Positions 27,626 to 36,994 of a stretch of DNA of 64,000 bases are shown here, piece after piece. Under the pieces are notes generated by a model. That model ran no database searches. It was given only the letters and a program-made list of their open reading frames with translations, and was not told the DNA's origin. Made by a program: the position numbers and the translations under genes. Positions within the stretch are counted from its first letter, which is position 1. The number at the start of each line of letters is the position of its first letter. The stretch is from the NCBI RefSeq assembly GCF_019802255.1, contig NZ_JAHYSS010000004.1, positions 124,001-188,000 of the forward strand. Reading direction: 5' to 3'. The stretch is from Pedobacter polysacchareus. Its GTDB lineage: Bacteria > Bacteroidota > Bacteroidia > Sphingobacteriales > Sphingobacteriaceae.

Positions 27626-29053
27626 TTAACATTCCGGTAAACTGATCGGGATGTTGGTGGCCAACCCACCGTCGGAGGTTTCTTTATATTTGGAGTTCAT
27701 ATCCAATGCGGTTTCCCACATGGTATTCACTACGGCATCTAAACTTACTTTTGCTTTGTCAGGGTTACTCTGTAAGGCCAGCTGACTTGCAGTAATGGCT
27801 TTAATCGCACCCATGGTATTTCTTTCAATACATGGGATTTGTACCAGGCCTCCAATAGGATCGCAGGTTAAACCTAAATGGTGCTCCATCGCGATCTCTG
27901 CAGCCATTAACACCTGGCGCTGAGAACCACCTAAACACTCTGTGAGTGCCGCTGCGGCCATTGCGGAAGAAACACCGATTTCTGCCTGACAGCCACCCAT
28001 TGCGGCTGAAATAGTGGCGCCTTTTTTGAAAATACTGCCTATTTCTGAGGCACAGGCAATAAACTGGGTGATTTTCTCATCCGTATAACCATCGCAGAAA
28101 GCAATATAATATTGTAATACTGCCGGAATTACGCCCGCTGCACCATTGGTAGGTGCAGTGACCACACGTCCAAAGGAAGCATTTTCTTCATTAACAGCCA
28201 GGGCAAAACAGCTCACCCAATCCAGGATATAGTTGAAACCATTGCCCCCTGCTCTGATGGCCATAAGCCAGGTTTCATAATTGGTATAAGTTTGATTTCC
28301 TACCAGTCGCTTATTCAAGGCACAAGCTCTTCTGGCAACGTTTAGTCCGCCGGGTAAGAATCCTGCTGTATGACAGCCTCTGTAGGTACAGTCTTTCATC
28401 ACATTGAAATGCTGCATGATGCCTTTCCTGGTTTCGACTTCTGTACGCCAGGCCAGTTCATTTTCCATCACCACTTCTGATACCTTTAATCCGGTAGTCA
28501 GGCACCAGTGTAAAAGATCTGCTGCTTTCTCCACCGGGAAGGGCAGGTCAACCTGTTCTTTGTCACTGCCACTTTCTCCTTCTTTCACCACAAAACCACC
28601 ACCTATAGAATAATAGGTTTCAGAAATTGCTTTTCCAGTATTCAGGAAGGCTTGAAAAGTAACCGCATTGGGGTGGAAAGGAAGACTTTCAAAGAAAAGG
28701 AAGACCAGGTCTTCGTCGTAATCGAAGCTGATGTTTTTTTCGCCGTTCAAGTTCAAGACTTTATAAGTTTTGATCTCTTCTACGGTAGAATCAATGGAGT
28801 TTACATCGAAGGTAACCGGATCTGCGCCAATTAATCCTAATAGGATGGCCACATCGGTTCCGTGTCCTTTTCCTGTTTTGGCCAGGGAACCATATAATAG
28901 AATTTTGACCTGCTCTACTTGTTCCAGCAGGTCTTGCTGTTTTAATAATGCAGTAAATTGCTGAGCCGCCCGCCATGGACCTAAAGTATGTGAGCTGGAT
29001 GGCCCAACACCTATCTTAAAAATATCAAAAACTGAGATCTGTTCCCTTTGCAT
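27626..29053 (-). CDS. sdaA: L-serine ammonia-lyase (iron-sulfur type)
   Basis: Converts L-serine to pyruvate and ammonia with a [4Fe-4S] cluster. The single-chain fused form (475 residues) has the beta domain N-terminal ([17 protein letters not shown]) and the alpha domain with cluster cysteines (for example [27 protein letters not shown]). This is the E. coli SdaA/SdaB type, not the two-subunit Firmicute form. A TAGCTTTG -7 box ends 4 nt before the ATG, implying a near-leaderless mRNA. Convergent with the SGNH gene. Confidence 0.95.
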   Translation of the reverse strand: MQREQISVFDIFKIGVGPSSSHTLGPWRAAQQFTALLKQQDLLEQVEQVKILLYGSLAKTGKGHGTDVAILLGLIGADPVTFDVNSIDSTVEEIKTYKVLNLNGEKNISFDYDEDLVFLFFESLPFHPNAVTFQAFLNTGKAISETYYSIGGGFVVKEGESGSDKEQVDLPFPVEKAADLLHWCLTTGLKVSEVVMENELAWRTEVETRKGIMQHFNVMKDCTYRGCHTAGFLPGGLNVARRACALNKRLVGNQTYTNYETWLMAIRAGGNGFNYILDWVSCFALAVNEENASFGRVVTAPTNGAAGVIPAVLQYYIAFCDGYTDEKITQFIACASEIGSIFKKGATISAAMGGCQAEIGVSSAMAAAALTECLGGSQRQVLMAAEIAMEHHLGLTCDPIGGLVQIPCIERNTMGAIKAITASQLALQSNPDKAKVSLDAVVNTMWETALDMNSKYKETSDGGLATNIPISLPEC

Positions 29054-29057
29054 CTTA

Positions 29058-29065
29058 CAAAGCTA
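29058..29065 (-). promoter_or_regulatory. -7 box (TAGCTTTG) directly before sdaA
   Basis: An exact TAnnTTTG match 4 nt before the ATG; TTTGTAAGATG is shared with clpS. Confidence 0.5.
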
Positions 29066-29131
29066 AGATAGTTCCGGGACATTTTAAGCTATTTATTGGC
29101 CTGTAAGCTGATTTTGTGGGTGTTAATGGGG

Positions 29132-29788
29132 TTAAAAGTCAAAGGCAATGAGCTTTTTGTCCTGCAGCATGCGGTCTACAAAGATTTTATGGTTTTTAGG
29201 GCTTCCGATAGCGACCCAGGTACCACTGATGGTGCCATTGGCCAATTCCTGTTTCCCTCTGGTTAAACGCAGTCCTGAACCTTTAAGGTCCTCTTCATAT
29301 TTTTCCAGGCTCTCCTCTTCATATTTCTTGACGATACGGTAAGTTCTTTTGGTAAATCGCTGCTCTACCATTTCCTCGAGATAAGGAAATATAAAGAGGG
29401 CGGCAAGTACGATGAGGGTGACGCCGGTGGCCTGCTCATAATATCCAGCTCCGGTAGCCATGCCAATTGCGGCAACAATCCAGATCACACAGGCGGTAGT
29501 CAGGCCTTTGACTTGGTTTTCTTCTTTAAAGATCACTCCGGCACCCAGGAAACCAATCCCGGTCACAATATTAGAGGCAATACGGTCATGACTCATGATA
29601 CCGATTTTTATCGATAGGATGGTAAACAGGGTGGAGCCTAATCCGATCATGATCATCGTTTTTAGTCCGGCCTGCTTACTCCTAAGCTCTCTTTCCGCGC
29701 CAATCAGGCCACACAATAGGGTGGCCAGTAAAAACTTATTGGCCTCCGTTTGTGTCATAAAATGACTGTTTTCTAAAATGTTCTGCAT
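29132..29788 (-). CDS. MgtC/SapB-family membrane protein
   Basis: A 218-residue inner-membrane protein with about five helices and the family motifs LLCGLIGAERELRSKQAGLKT and VTGIGFLGAGVIFKE. A cytosolic C-terminal domain (about 150-218) follows. Family members have been linked to magnesium limitation and to regulation of ATP synthase, but the role here is unknown. The start could also be the ATG ten codons downstream. Confidence 0.88.
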   Translation of the reverse strand: MQNILENSHFMTQTEANKFLLATLLCGLIGAERELRSKQAGLKTMIMIGLGSTLFTILSIKIGIMSHDRIASNIVTGIGFLGAGVIFKEENQVKGLTTACVIWIVAAIGMATGAGYYEQATGVTLIVLAALFIFPYLEEMVEQRFTKRTYRIVKKYEEESLEKYEEDLKGSGLRLTRGKQELANGTISGTWVAIGSPKNHKIFVDRMLQDKKLIAFDF

Positions 29789-29831
29789 AGCTTGTTGTTG
29801 GTTAAAGATAGCAAGCTTTCCTCATAAAAAA

Positions 29832-29866
29832 CAAAAAGCCCCAGAATCAAAATTCTGAGGCTTTTG
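29832..29866 (-). terminator. Terminator after groEL
   Basis: A hairpin AAAAAGCCCCAGAAT / ATTCTGAGGCTTTT with a 4-nt loop and one mismatch, 21 nt beyond the groEL stop on the minus strand and followed by a T-rich run. Confidence 0.85.
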
Positions 29867-29887
29867 TAATTGTATTGGGTTGATGAA

Positions 29888-31528
29888 TTACATCATTCCA
29901 CCCATACCACCACCACCCATTGGAGGCATACCTGCACCAGCAGGAGCATCTTCTGGATCGTCAGCTAATACGCATTCTGTTGTTAACAACATCGCTGCGA
30001 TAGAAGCTGCGTTTTCTAGTGCTACACGACCTACTTTAGTTGGATCGATTACACCGGCAGCGATTAAGTTTTCATATACATCAGTACGTGCATTGTAACC
30101 GAAGTCAGCAGTACCTTCTTTAACTTTTTGTACTACGATAGAACCTTCAATACCTGCATTCTGACAGATTTGACGTAATGGCTCTTCGATTGCGCGTTTA
30201 ACGATAGCGATACCAGTAGTCTCATCATCATTCACACCTTTCATGCCTTCTAAAGCTTCGATAGCGCGGATGAAAGCAACACCACCACCTGCAACGATAC
30301 CTTCTTCTACAGCTGCACGAGTGGCATGTAAAGCATCATCAACACGGTCTTTTTTCTCTTTCATTTCAACTTCAGAAGCTGCACCAACATAAAGAACTGC
30401 AACACCGCCAGCTAATTTAGCCAAACGCTCTTGTAATTTCTCTTTGTCATAATCAGATGTAGTGGTCTCGATTTGAGATTTAATCTGGTTCACGCGAGCT
30501 TTGATGTCATCAGAACTACCAGCACCATTGATGATCGTTGTATTGTCTTTATCAACAATAACTTTCTCAGCAGTACCTAGGTAAGTAAGGTCAGCATTTT
30601 CTAATTTATAACCTCTTTCTTCAGAAATTACAGTACCACCAGTTAAGATCGCGATGTCTTCTAACATTGCTTTTCTACGGTCACCGAAACCTGGAGCTTT
30701 AACAGCCACAACTTTCAGAGATCCACGGATCTTGTTCACTACCAATGTAGCCAATGCTTCGCCATCTAAGTCTTCCGCAATGATCAATAATGGTTTACCT
30801 GTTTGTACTTGTTTCTCTAAAATTGGCAACAATTCTTTCATGTTGCTGATTTTTTTGTCGTAGATTAAGATGTAAGGGTTTTCTAATTCCGCTTCCATTT
30901 TATCTGCGTTAGTTACAAAGTATGGAGATAAGTAACCGCGGTCGAATTGCATACCTTCTACTGTTTTTACTTCAGTTTCAGTACCTTTTGCTTCTTCAAC
31001 AGTAATTACACCATCTTTACCTACTTTGCCCATTGCCTCAGCAATTAGGGAACCAATCACCTCATCATTGTTTGCTGAAATAGAAGCAACTTGTTTGATT
31101 TTGTTATTGTCTTCACCTACGGTTTGAGATTGTGCTTTTAAGTTCGCAACGATTGCAGTAACGGCTTTGTCAATACCACGTTTCAAATCCATTGGATTTG
31201 CACCAGCAGCAACGTTTTTAATACCTGCAGTTACGATTGCTTGTGCCAATACAGTTGCAGTTGTTGTTCCATCACCTGCGATATCTGCAGTTTTAGAAGC
31301 AACTTCTTTTACCATTTGAGCACCCATATTTTCGATAGGATCTTTTAATTCGATCTCTTTCGCTACAGTCACACCATCTTTAGTAATCGCTGGTGAACCG
31401 AATTTCTTGTCAATAATTACGTTACGTCCTTTTGGACCTAGAGTTACTTTTACCGCATTAGCCAAAATGTCAACACCTCTTTTCAGGGCGTCACGGGCTT
31501 CTACATTATATCTTACTTGCTTTGCCAT
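29888..31528 (-). CDS. groEL: Chaperonin GroEL
   Basis: The 60-kDa chaperonin that folds proteins with GroES in an ATP-driven double ring. The full 546 residues include [27 protein letters not shown] and the GGM-rich tail ([12 protein letters not shown]). It follows groES with 58 bp between, the standard operon order. It forms the distal end of the miaB-secG cluster but has its own promoter candidate before groES. Confidence 0.98.
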   Translation of the reverse strand: MAKQVRYNVEARDALKRGVDILANAVKVTLGPKGRNVIIDKKFGSPAITKDGVTVAKEIELKDPIENMGAQMVKEVASKTADIAGDGTTTATVLAQAIVTAGIKNVAAGANPMDLKRGIDKAVTAIVANLKAQSQTVGEDNNKIKQVASISANNDEVIGSLIAEAMGKVGKDGVITVEEAKGTETEVKTVEGMQFDRGYLSPYFVTNADKMEAELENPYILIYDKKISNMKELLPILEKQVQTGKPLLIIAEDLDGEALATLVVNKIRGSLKVVAVKAPGFGDRRKAMLEDIAILTGGTVISEERGYKLENADLTYLGTAEKVIVDKDNTTIINGAGSSDDIKARVNQIKSQIETTTSDYDKEKLQERLAKLAGGVAVLYVGAASEVEMKEKKDRVDDALHATRAAVEEGIVAGGGVAFIRAIEALEGMKGVNDDETTGIAIVKRAIEEPLRQICQNAGIEGSIVVQKVKEGTADFGYNARTDVYENLIAAGVIDPTKVGRVALENAASIAAMLLTTECVLADDPEDAPAGAGMPPMGGGGMGGMM

Positions 31529-31586
31529 TTTAAAATATTGTTATTAATGATTGATTGTAATAAGGTTGAATAGGTTAATTCAACGA

Positions 31587-31880
31587 CTAAAGAATTGCGT
31601 AAAGGTCAGATTCACGCATAATAAGATACTCTTTACCTTCGAAAGTAATTTCAGTACCACCGTATTTACCATATAATACCACATCGCCAGCTTTAACGCT
31701 CAATGGGATTAGGCTACCTGTAGCTTCGGCATATTTGCCTGGGCCTACTGCAACTACTGTTCCTTGCTGAGGTTTTTCTTTAGCTGTATCGGGGATATAT
31801 AGACCCGAAGCTGTTTTTTCTTCGGCAGGAGCAGCTTCAATTACTACTCTATCTGCAATGGGTTTAATGTTTAAAGCCAT
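31587..31880 (-). CDS. groES: Co-chaperonin GroES
   Basis: The 10-kDa lid of the GroEL cavity. Its 97 residues show the N-terminal [11 protein letters not shown], the mobile-loop region [20 protein letters not shown] and [14 protein letters not shown]. It is the first gene of groESL. No CIRCE element is present upstream, so regulation is not the HrcA type. Confidence 0.97.
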   Translation of the reverse strand: MALNIKPIADRVVIEAAPAEEKTASGLYIPDTAKEKPQQGTVVAVGPGKYAEATGSLIPLSVKAGDVVLYGKYGGTEITFEGKEYLIMRESDLYAIL

Positions 31881-31950
31881 AACTTATTCTTGTTTTTAAT
31901 TTTAAAATTAATGTAAGGATTACGTGCTCCCTATATATCAGTTTCTATGC

Positions 31951-31967
31951 CAAGCAGGTTTTGCTTG
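31951..31967. repeat. Inverted repeat in the groES leader (CAAGCA-n5-TGCTTG)
   Basis: A perfect 6-bp inverted repeat located just downstream of the -7 box at 31969-31976, near the expected transcription start. It could be an operator or leader hairpin; it is too short to be certain. Confidence 0.3.
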
Positions 31968-31968
31968 C

Positions 31969-31976
31969 CAAATTTA
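31969..31976 (-). promoter_or_regulatory. -7 box (TAAATTTG) of the groESL promoter
   Basis: An exact TAnnTTTG match on the minus strand about 90 nt before the groES ATG and beyond the secG terminator. No -33 TTTG at the right distance. Confidence 0.45.
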
Positions 31977-32065
31977 CACGGCATTGTCAGCTAATAGATT
32001 AGACGAAACTATTTTTGTGTCAGAGTGGCAGAATTGTGAACCAAGGAGAGAAAAAATAAAGGCAT

Positions 32066-32097
32066 AAAAAAAGTCCGGTATAAGCATACCGGACTTT
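32066..32097 (-). terminator. Terminator after secG
   Basis: A perfect 12-bp stem (AAAGTCCGGTAT paired with ATACCGGACTTT) with a 4-nt loop, followed by a T7 run on the minus strand. It separates the miaB-secG transcript from groESL. Confidence 0.92.
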
Positions 32098-32117
32098 AGA
32101 TATTTTTTTAAAATCTC

Positions 32118-32468
32118 TTATTTCTTTGCAGTATCTGCAGGAGCAGTTGCTGGAGCGGTTGCCGCTGGAGCTGATGATCCAATTGGAGATGGGGTAGGCA
32201 TTTTGTCCAAATGTTCCTGGATTTTAGAGTCTACAGCAGCTGCTGTTCCACCTGTTTTTGCAATGGTCGTAATAGATAATGTAAGCACTACGATTAATGC
32301 TAATAATACCCAGGTACCTTTTTCAAGAACATCACCTGTACGTTGAACGCCAAACATATTGCTGCCTGATCCACCTGTTGCAAGGCCACCACCTTTAGGG
32401 TTTTGTATCAAAACAAATAGCGCTAAGGCAATGCAGACAATGATTAGTAAAATAATTAAAAATAGCAT
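32118..32468 (-). CDS. secG: Preprotein translocase subunit SecG
   Basis: A small subunit of the SecYEG channel. Two membrane helices (about 1-20 and 52-70) flank the conserved loop FVLIQNPKGGGLATGGSGSN. The C-terminus is an Ala/Pro/Thr-rich tail (about 95-116) that many Bacteroidota SecG carry and E. coli lacks. Last gene of the miaB cluster, 14 bp after the unknown TPR-like gene. Confidence 0.93.
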   Translation of the reverse strand: MLFLIILLIIVCIALALFVLIQNPKGGGLATGGSGSNMFGVQRTGDVLEKGTWVLLALIVVLTLSITTIAKTGGTAAAVDSKIQEHLDKMPTPSPIGSSAPAATAPATAPADTAKK

Positions 32469-32482
32469 AATCGGTTATATGG

Positions 32483-33544
32483 TTAAATTTTCTTTTCTAT
32501 GGATTGGATAAGGTCGGCAAAGTAACGGCTTTTTTCTGGAAACTTCAAACTTAATTTTTCATAAGTCTCTATGGCCTTGTCGTAAAGCATTTGTTCGATA
32601 TAGATCTTCGCCAGTGTTTCTGATACGAGGTCATTATGATCTTCTGCGCTCTTTTTAGCCTTGTTTTCGGTATTGATGTGCTCGGCTTTCGGCGGACTGA
32701 TCTGCGGATCATTTTTCAGGAAGCTGTCAATGATTTCAGTTCCTTTAGTATTCAGGTTTCCCGGAATATATTCCGCTGCAGGTTCGTCGGTCAATGGACT
32801 TTGTAAATGGAAGATGTGTTCCACATATTGCTGCTGCAGTTCATTAGCCTTGCCCGGCTCATTAGATTTAGACTCCTGTGCTTCCGGACTTGCCTTTGGC
32901 GTGGTATAAGGCTGAAAAATCTGCTGGTATTCTTTCCTGGTTTTATGTAACCACCACAAAAAGGTGAACGGCAACTGGTCGTCATCATATTTACTGACGA
33001 TCACCGGGTCTTCCTGTTTGGCGATTTCCTTTTCTATGGCAGCCAGACGTTCTTCTTCCCGTAAAACGGATTCAGGAACAGGTTCTGGACTAAAGTTATC
33101 CTGAAAAGCGAAAAAGTCGGTAGATACAATGTTTTCCAACACGAAATCATCAGTCTCCGGCATCAAATCTTCCATCACTGGATTTGTTTCTTCTGATTCT
33201 GCCGGTACTTCATCCAGGACAATCTCATCTAATGTTTCTGCCTGATTACTCAGCAGGTCGAAAGCAGGAGATAAAACAACATTGAATTTTGTATCTACTA
33301 AATATTCCGGTTCGTAAATGAAGTTATGGAGCAATTGTCCATTTGTATATAAAGCAGCGGTAGCCAGGAAGCTGTTTTCTTCTGAAGCTTCCAGATTGGC
33401 TTTCGCCAGTAAAAGGTGCAGTGGTTGAAAATACGGATATTTCGACACCAGATCTTTGAGCATAGGCGCATGATCGGGTCTTACCTTTTCAGGTTCCGCT
33501 AATAATACTTCCAGTTCTTGTCTCATGTCTAATTCCTGCTCCAC
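32483..33544 (-). CDS. Uncharacterised protein with a C-terminal TPR-like motif
   Basis: A 353-residue acidic, probably cytosolic protein I cannot assign to a named family. Residues 15-90 are helical and the middle (110-290) is low-complexity and rich in Glu/Pro/Ser, likely disordered. The end (about 305-350, TLAKIYIEQMLYDKAIETYEKL) looks like one or two TPRs. It is wedged between lptE and secG; a scaffold role in envelope or secretion assembly is only a guess from position. Confidence 0.75.
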   Translation of the reverse strand: MEQELDMRQELEVLLAEPEKVRPDHAPMLKDLVSKYPYFQPLHLLLAKANLEASEENSFLATAALYTNGQLLHNFIYEPEYLVDTKFNVVLSPAFDLLSNQAETLDEIVLDEVPAESEETNPVMEDLMPETDDFVLENIVSTDFFAFQDNFSPEPVPESVLREEERLAAIEKEIAKQEDPVIVSKYDDDQLPFTFLWWLHKTRKEYQQIFQPYTTPKASPEAQESKSNEPGKANELQQQYVEHIFHLQSPLTDEPAAEYIPGNLNTKGTEIIDSFLKNDPQISPPKAEHINTENKAKKSAEDHNDLVSETLAKIYIEQMLYDKAIETYEKLSLKFPEKSRYFADLIQSIEKKI

Positions 33545-33575
33545 GTTGCTAAGTTAACAATTGAATTTTCAAATT

Positions 33576-34088
33576 CTACCAATTTGCAAATGCGCGGTTA
33601 AAAATATCTGTTGTAATCAAATCCATTACTTTTTTGATATTATCCGCTTCCAGTTGAGTGGCATTACCACCCGCTGTTGGATAATCAGAATAACGTTCAA
33701 TAGGCTCTTCAAAGCTCATTTTGGGATTCAGGTTGTTGGTGTATTTTACATTGACACGAATGGTCAACCTGTTTAGCGGAGAGGTATTCCCAACGCCAGA
33801 GTTATTCGCATCCACAATCGTTGCCGGGCGAATGTCAAAATTGGTAATGCTGCCAGAAAAAACTGCATCCGGATCATTTGTCGTAATGTTCAGACGGGTC
33901 TGGTTACGAATCATGTTTTTTAATGCTTCCGTGAAGTTGGTCGACATGGTCGGGACTACTAAAGTTGCATTGTTTTCAAAAAAGAGCACGTTTGCTGTTT
34001 TCATCTCCGGCGGGATAGATGCCCCGCTAAATTTAATCGAACAAGCGCTGAAAAGGCCTACAACCAGCAGCAATAATAACTTTTTCAT
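33576..34088 (-). CDS. lptE: LptE-family LPS-assembly lipoprotein
   Basis: A small outer-membrane lipoprotein that partners LptD in inserting lipopolysaccharide. Lipobox FSAC (Cys16), then the family pattern FSGASIPPEMKTANVLFFEN and a duplicated beta-alpha layout. Length 170 fits. It lies between the sigma-54 activator and the TPR-like gene. The assignment to LptE is by overall similarity to Bacteroidota proteins and is less certain than for proteobacterial LptE. Confidence 0.8.
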   Translation of the reverse strand: MKKLLLLLVVGLFSACSIKFSGASIPPEMKTANVLFFENNATLVVPTMSTNFTEALKNMIRNQTRLNITTNDPDAVFSGSITNFDIRPATIVDANNSGVGNTSPLNRLTIRVNVKYTNNLNPKMSFEEPIERYSDYPTAGGNATQLEADNIKKVMDLITTDIFNRAFANW

Positions 34089-34124
34089 TCGTATGTTTTT
34101 AATTCTTTGACAATTGAGCTCAGA

Positions 34125-35354
34125 CTAGCTTAGGTTGAGTTCTTTAATTTTTCTATAAAGCGTACGCTCCGAAATGCCCAGCTCCTGTGCAGCAAATTTG
34201 CGTTTTCCTTTGTGTTTCTTCAGGGCTTTTTTAATCAGGTCAGATTCTTTATCAATGAGCGATAATGATTCTTCCACTTCTTCCGCTTCCTGTGTATAGT
34301 TATAGTCTAAGGGCGCATTCTGAGCAGGCTTCTTAATGGTAAAAGTTGGCTCATTAACGGTTTGGTCTACTTCCTGATATAGCTGATTGATGTAATGCGT
34401 ATTGTCGGCAATGATGTGAGAAGTATTTCCGCCGCTTTGAATGATCTCTGCAACCAGTTTCTTCAACTCCATCATGTCTTTCTTCATGTCAAACAGCACT
34501 TTGTAAAGGATGTCGCGCTCGGTATAATCTTCTTTAGAACTGCCATTGATCGCCATAGGCAAATTGGTAGCGCTTTCATTTGGAATATAATTCAGCAAGG
34601 CGGCAGCCGTCACATTACGGTCTTTCTCCAATACACAGATTTGCTCCGCAATGTTTTTCAGCTGTCGGACGTTACCTGGCCAGCTGTAATTGCTGAGCAT
34701 TTGTATCGCATCCGGTTCCAGCTGGATCCCAGGGCTTCTGTATTTATCGCTGAAATCAGCAGAGAATTTTCTGAATAAAAGGTAGATGTCTTCTTTACGC
34801 TCATGCAAAGCAGGGATGCGCAAAGGCACGGTGTTCAGCCTGTAGTATAAATCCTCACGGAATTTACCCGATTTAACGCGGTTATACACGTCAACGTTGG
34901 TAGCGGCAATAATCCTGACATCTGTTTTCTGTACTTTAGAAGAACCTACACGCAGGTATTCTCCACTTTCCAGAATTCTAAGTAAGCGTGCTTGTGTACC
35001 CAATGGCAATTCGGCCACCTCATCTAAAAATATCGTTCCGCCATTGGCCACTTCAAAATAACCTTTACGGGCCTCATGTGCTCCGGTAAAAGATCCTTTC
35101 TCATGTCCAAAAAGCTCTGAATCTATCGTTCCTTCAGGAATGGCACCGCAGTTAACGGCAATAAATGCACCGTGTTTGCGGGTACTCATCTGGTGGATGA
35201 TGTGAGAGAAGACCTCTTTACCACTTCCACTTTCTCCGGTAATTAATACAGACATGTCTGTTGGCGCAACTTGTCTGGCAATATCTATTGCCCGGTTCAA
35301 TAGCGGAGAGCCACCAATGATACCGAAGCGGTTTTTAATGTCTTGTATGTCCAA
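34125..35354 (-). CDS. Sigma-54-dependent transcriptional activator (no receiver domain)
   Basis: An AAA+ enhancer-binding protein that opens sigma-54 promoters. The central ATPase has Walker A GESGSGKE, Walker B GGTIFLDEV and the sigma-54-contacting loop KGSFTGAHE, i.e. GSFTGA in place of the canonical GAFTGA. A Fis-type HTH closes the protein (FAAQELGISERTLYRKIKEL). There is no N-terminal receiver, GAF or PAS domain: the AAA+ part starts almost at residue 10. Activity is therefore controlled by its own level or by a partner protein. It is 19 bp after miaB. Confidence 0.93.
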   Translation of the reverse strand: MDIQDIKNRFGIIGGSPLLNRAIDIARQVAPTDMSVLITGESGSGKEVFSHIIHQMSTRKHGAFIAVNCGAIPEGTIDSELFGHEKGSFTGAHEARKGYFEVANGGTIFLDEVAELPLGTQARLLRILESGEYLRVGSSKVQKTDVRIIAATNVDVYNRVKSGKFREDLYYRLNTVPLRIPALHERKEDIYLLFRKFSADFSDKYRSPGIQLEPDAIQMLSNYSWPGNVRQLKNIAEQICVLEKDRNVTAAALLNYIPNESATNLPMAINGSSKEDYTERDILYKVLFDMKKDMMELKKLVAEIIQSGGNTSHIIADNTHYINQLYQEVDQTVNEPTFTIKKPAQNAPLDYNYTQEAEEVEESLSLIDKESDLIKKALKKHKGKRKFAAQELGISERTLYRKIKELNLS

Positions 35355-35373
35355 AGTAATTTGTCTTTATTGA

Positions 35374-36822
35374 TTAAACAATTTCAGGTACTTCAACGGC
35401 AATGGTTCCTAATAAGGTAGCAGATGTACAGCGGTCAATATAAACATTTACATAAGTTCCAGCTTTAACACCAGGCGCTGCAGGGAAAACCACCATCGCA
35501 TTCTGATCATTTCTTCCACAAAGGTCAAGGTCAGATTTTTTGGAAGTACCCTCCACTAAAATTCTAACAGTTTTTCCAACAAATTGTTGTAGGCGCATTA
35601 AAGAAGTTTCCTGTGCTTTCAGTAATATTTCTGCTAACCTGCGTTTTTTCACCGGTTCAGGAATATCATCTGCCAGTTTTCTGGCTGCCAGTGTACCTGG
35701 TCTTTCAGAATAACTGAAGGTAAATGCGAAATCATAACCTACATAATCCATGATGCTCAATGTTTCCTGGTGTTCTTCTTCTGTTTCCGTACAGAAACCA
35801 GCGATGATGTCCGAAGAAATTGCGCATCCTGGAATGATGCGTCTGATGGCATCAATTCTATTGATATACCATTCTCTGGTATATGTTCTGTTCATCAATT
35901 CCAATACCCTGCTGCTTCCAGATTGAACTGGCAGGTGGATGTAATTACAGATGTTATCGTATTTGGCGATGGCATATAATACCTCGTCAGTAATGTCTTT
36001 AGGGTGTGAAGTAGAAAATCTGATCCTCAATTCAGGACTGATTAAAGCTACTTTTTCCAGTAATTGTGCAAAGTTTACTTCGATTTCTGCAGTTTCTTCC
36101 GCATCAGCGCCTTTCCATTTGTAAGAATCTACATTCTGTCCCAACAAAGTGACTTCTTTATAACCTTTGTCGAACAGATCCTGTGCTTCTGCAAGGATGG
36201 AATAAGGGTCTCTGCTTCTCTCGCGTCCTCTTGTAAAAGGAACGACGCAGAAAGAACACATATTATCGCAGCCACGCATGATCGAAATGAATGCAGTGAT
36301 GCCATTGCCATTCAGGCGAACCGGACTAATGTCTGCATAAGTCTCCTCGCGGGATAGCAATACATTAATGGCTTTATGACCATCTTCTACCTGACTGATC
36401 AATTGAGGAAGGTCACGGTAAGCATCCGGGCCAACCACCATGTCCACTAATTTCTCTTCTTCCAGGAATTTTGATTTTAAACGCTCTGCCATACACCCTA
36501 AAACGCCAACCACCAATTTGGGGTTTCTACGTTTTTCCGCACCAAACTGCGACAGTCGGTTGCGGACTCTTTGCTCCGCATTTTCGCGGATAGAGCAGGT
36601 ATTGATAAAGACTACATCTGCTTCATGATAATCACCAGTGGTTTCAAAACCCTGATCTTTTAAAATCGAGGCAACGATCTCACTATCTGCGAAATTCATC
36701 TGACAGCCATAGCTTTCAATGTATAACTTTCGGCCATTACGGACCTCTGGTGCATCAATAACTAAAGCCTCGCCCTGGCGCTCTTCATCGTGTGTCTTAT
36801 CTGTAAGCTGTAAATCAATCAT
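35374..36822 (-). CDS. miaB: tRNA-2-methylthio-N6-dimethylallyladenosine synthase
   Basis: A radical-SAM enzyme that adds a methylthio group to i6A37 of tRNA. N-terminal UPF0004 cluster ligands start at [13 protein letters not shown]; the radical-SAM cluster is [17 protein letters not shown]; a TRAM domain is at the C-terminus ([11 protein letters not shown]). Length 482 is typical of Bacteroidota MiaB. It is the first gene of the minus-strand cluster and has a good two-part promoter upstream. Confidence 0.97.
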   Translation of the reverse strand: MIDLQLTDKTHDEERQGEALVIDAPEVRNGRKLYIESYGCQMNFADSEIVASILKDQGFETTGDYHEADVVFINTCSIRENAEQRVRNRLSQFGAEKRRNPKLVVGVLGCMAERLKSKFLEEEKLVDMVVGPDAYRDLPQLISQVEDGHKAINVLLSREETYADISPVRLNGNGITAFISIMRGCDNMCSFCVVPFTRGRERSRDPYSILAEAQDLFDKGYKEVTLLGQNVDSYKWKGADAEETAEIEVNFAQLLEKVALISPELRIRFSTSHPKDITDEVLYAIAKYDNICNYIHLPVQSGSSRVLELMNRTYTREWYINRIDAIRRIIPGCAISSDIIAGFCTETEEEHQETLSIMDYVGYDFAFTFSYSERPGTLAARKLADDIPEPVKKRRLAEILLKAQETSLMRLQQFVGKTVRILVEGTSKKSDLDLCGRNDQNAMVVFPAAPGVKAGTYVNVYIDRCTSATLLGTIAVEVPEIV

Positions 36823-36847
36823 AAATGGTTAACATTTTTCTGGGCTC

Positions 36848-36880
36848 CAAAAATACACAATTAAATTTAGAAATGACAAA
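36848..36880 (-). promoter_or_regulatory. Promoter of the miaB cluster (TTTG-N21-TATTTTTG)
   Basis: On the minus strand a TTTG (36877-36880) precedes TATTTTTG (36848-36855) with a 21-nt spacer, matching the Bacteroidota -33/-7 consensus in both parts. The -7 box is 25 nt before the miaB ATG. This is the best-formed promoter in the window. Confidence 0.75.
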
Positions 36881-36994
36881 GTGGCAGAATCTTAAACGGA
36901 AAGAAATTTTTATGGAAAAAATCTAAAAACATATAGGACCTTTTTCAGGATCCATTGTCTTTGAGGAGAAATAACAGCTAAACTCCCTTTAAAT

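Noticed and set aside
31881..32065. CIRCE/HrcA operator upstream of groES
   Set aside because: No copy of the TTAGCACTC inverted repeat, even degenerate, was found.
29888..36822. One single miaB-to-groEL operon
   Set aside because: A perfect hairpin with T run follows secG and a separate -7 box precedes groES, so groESL is more likely its own unit.
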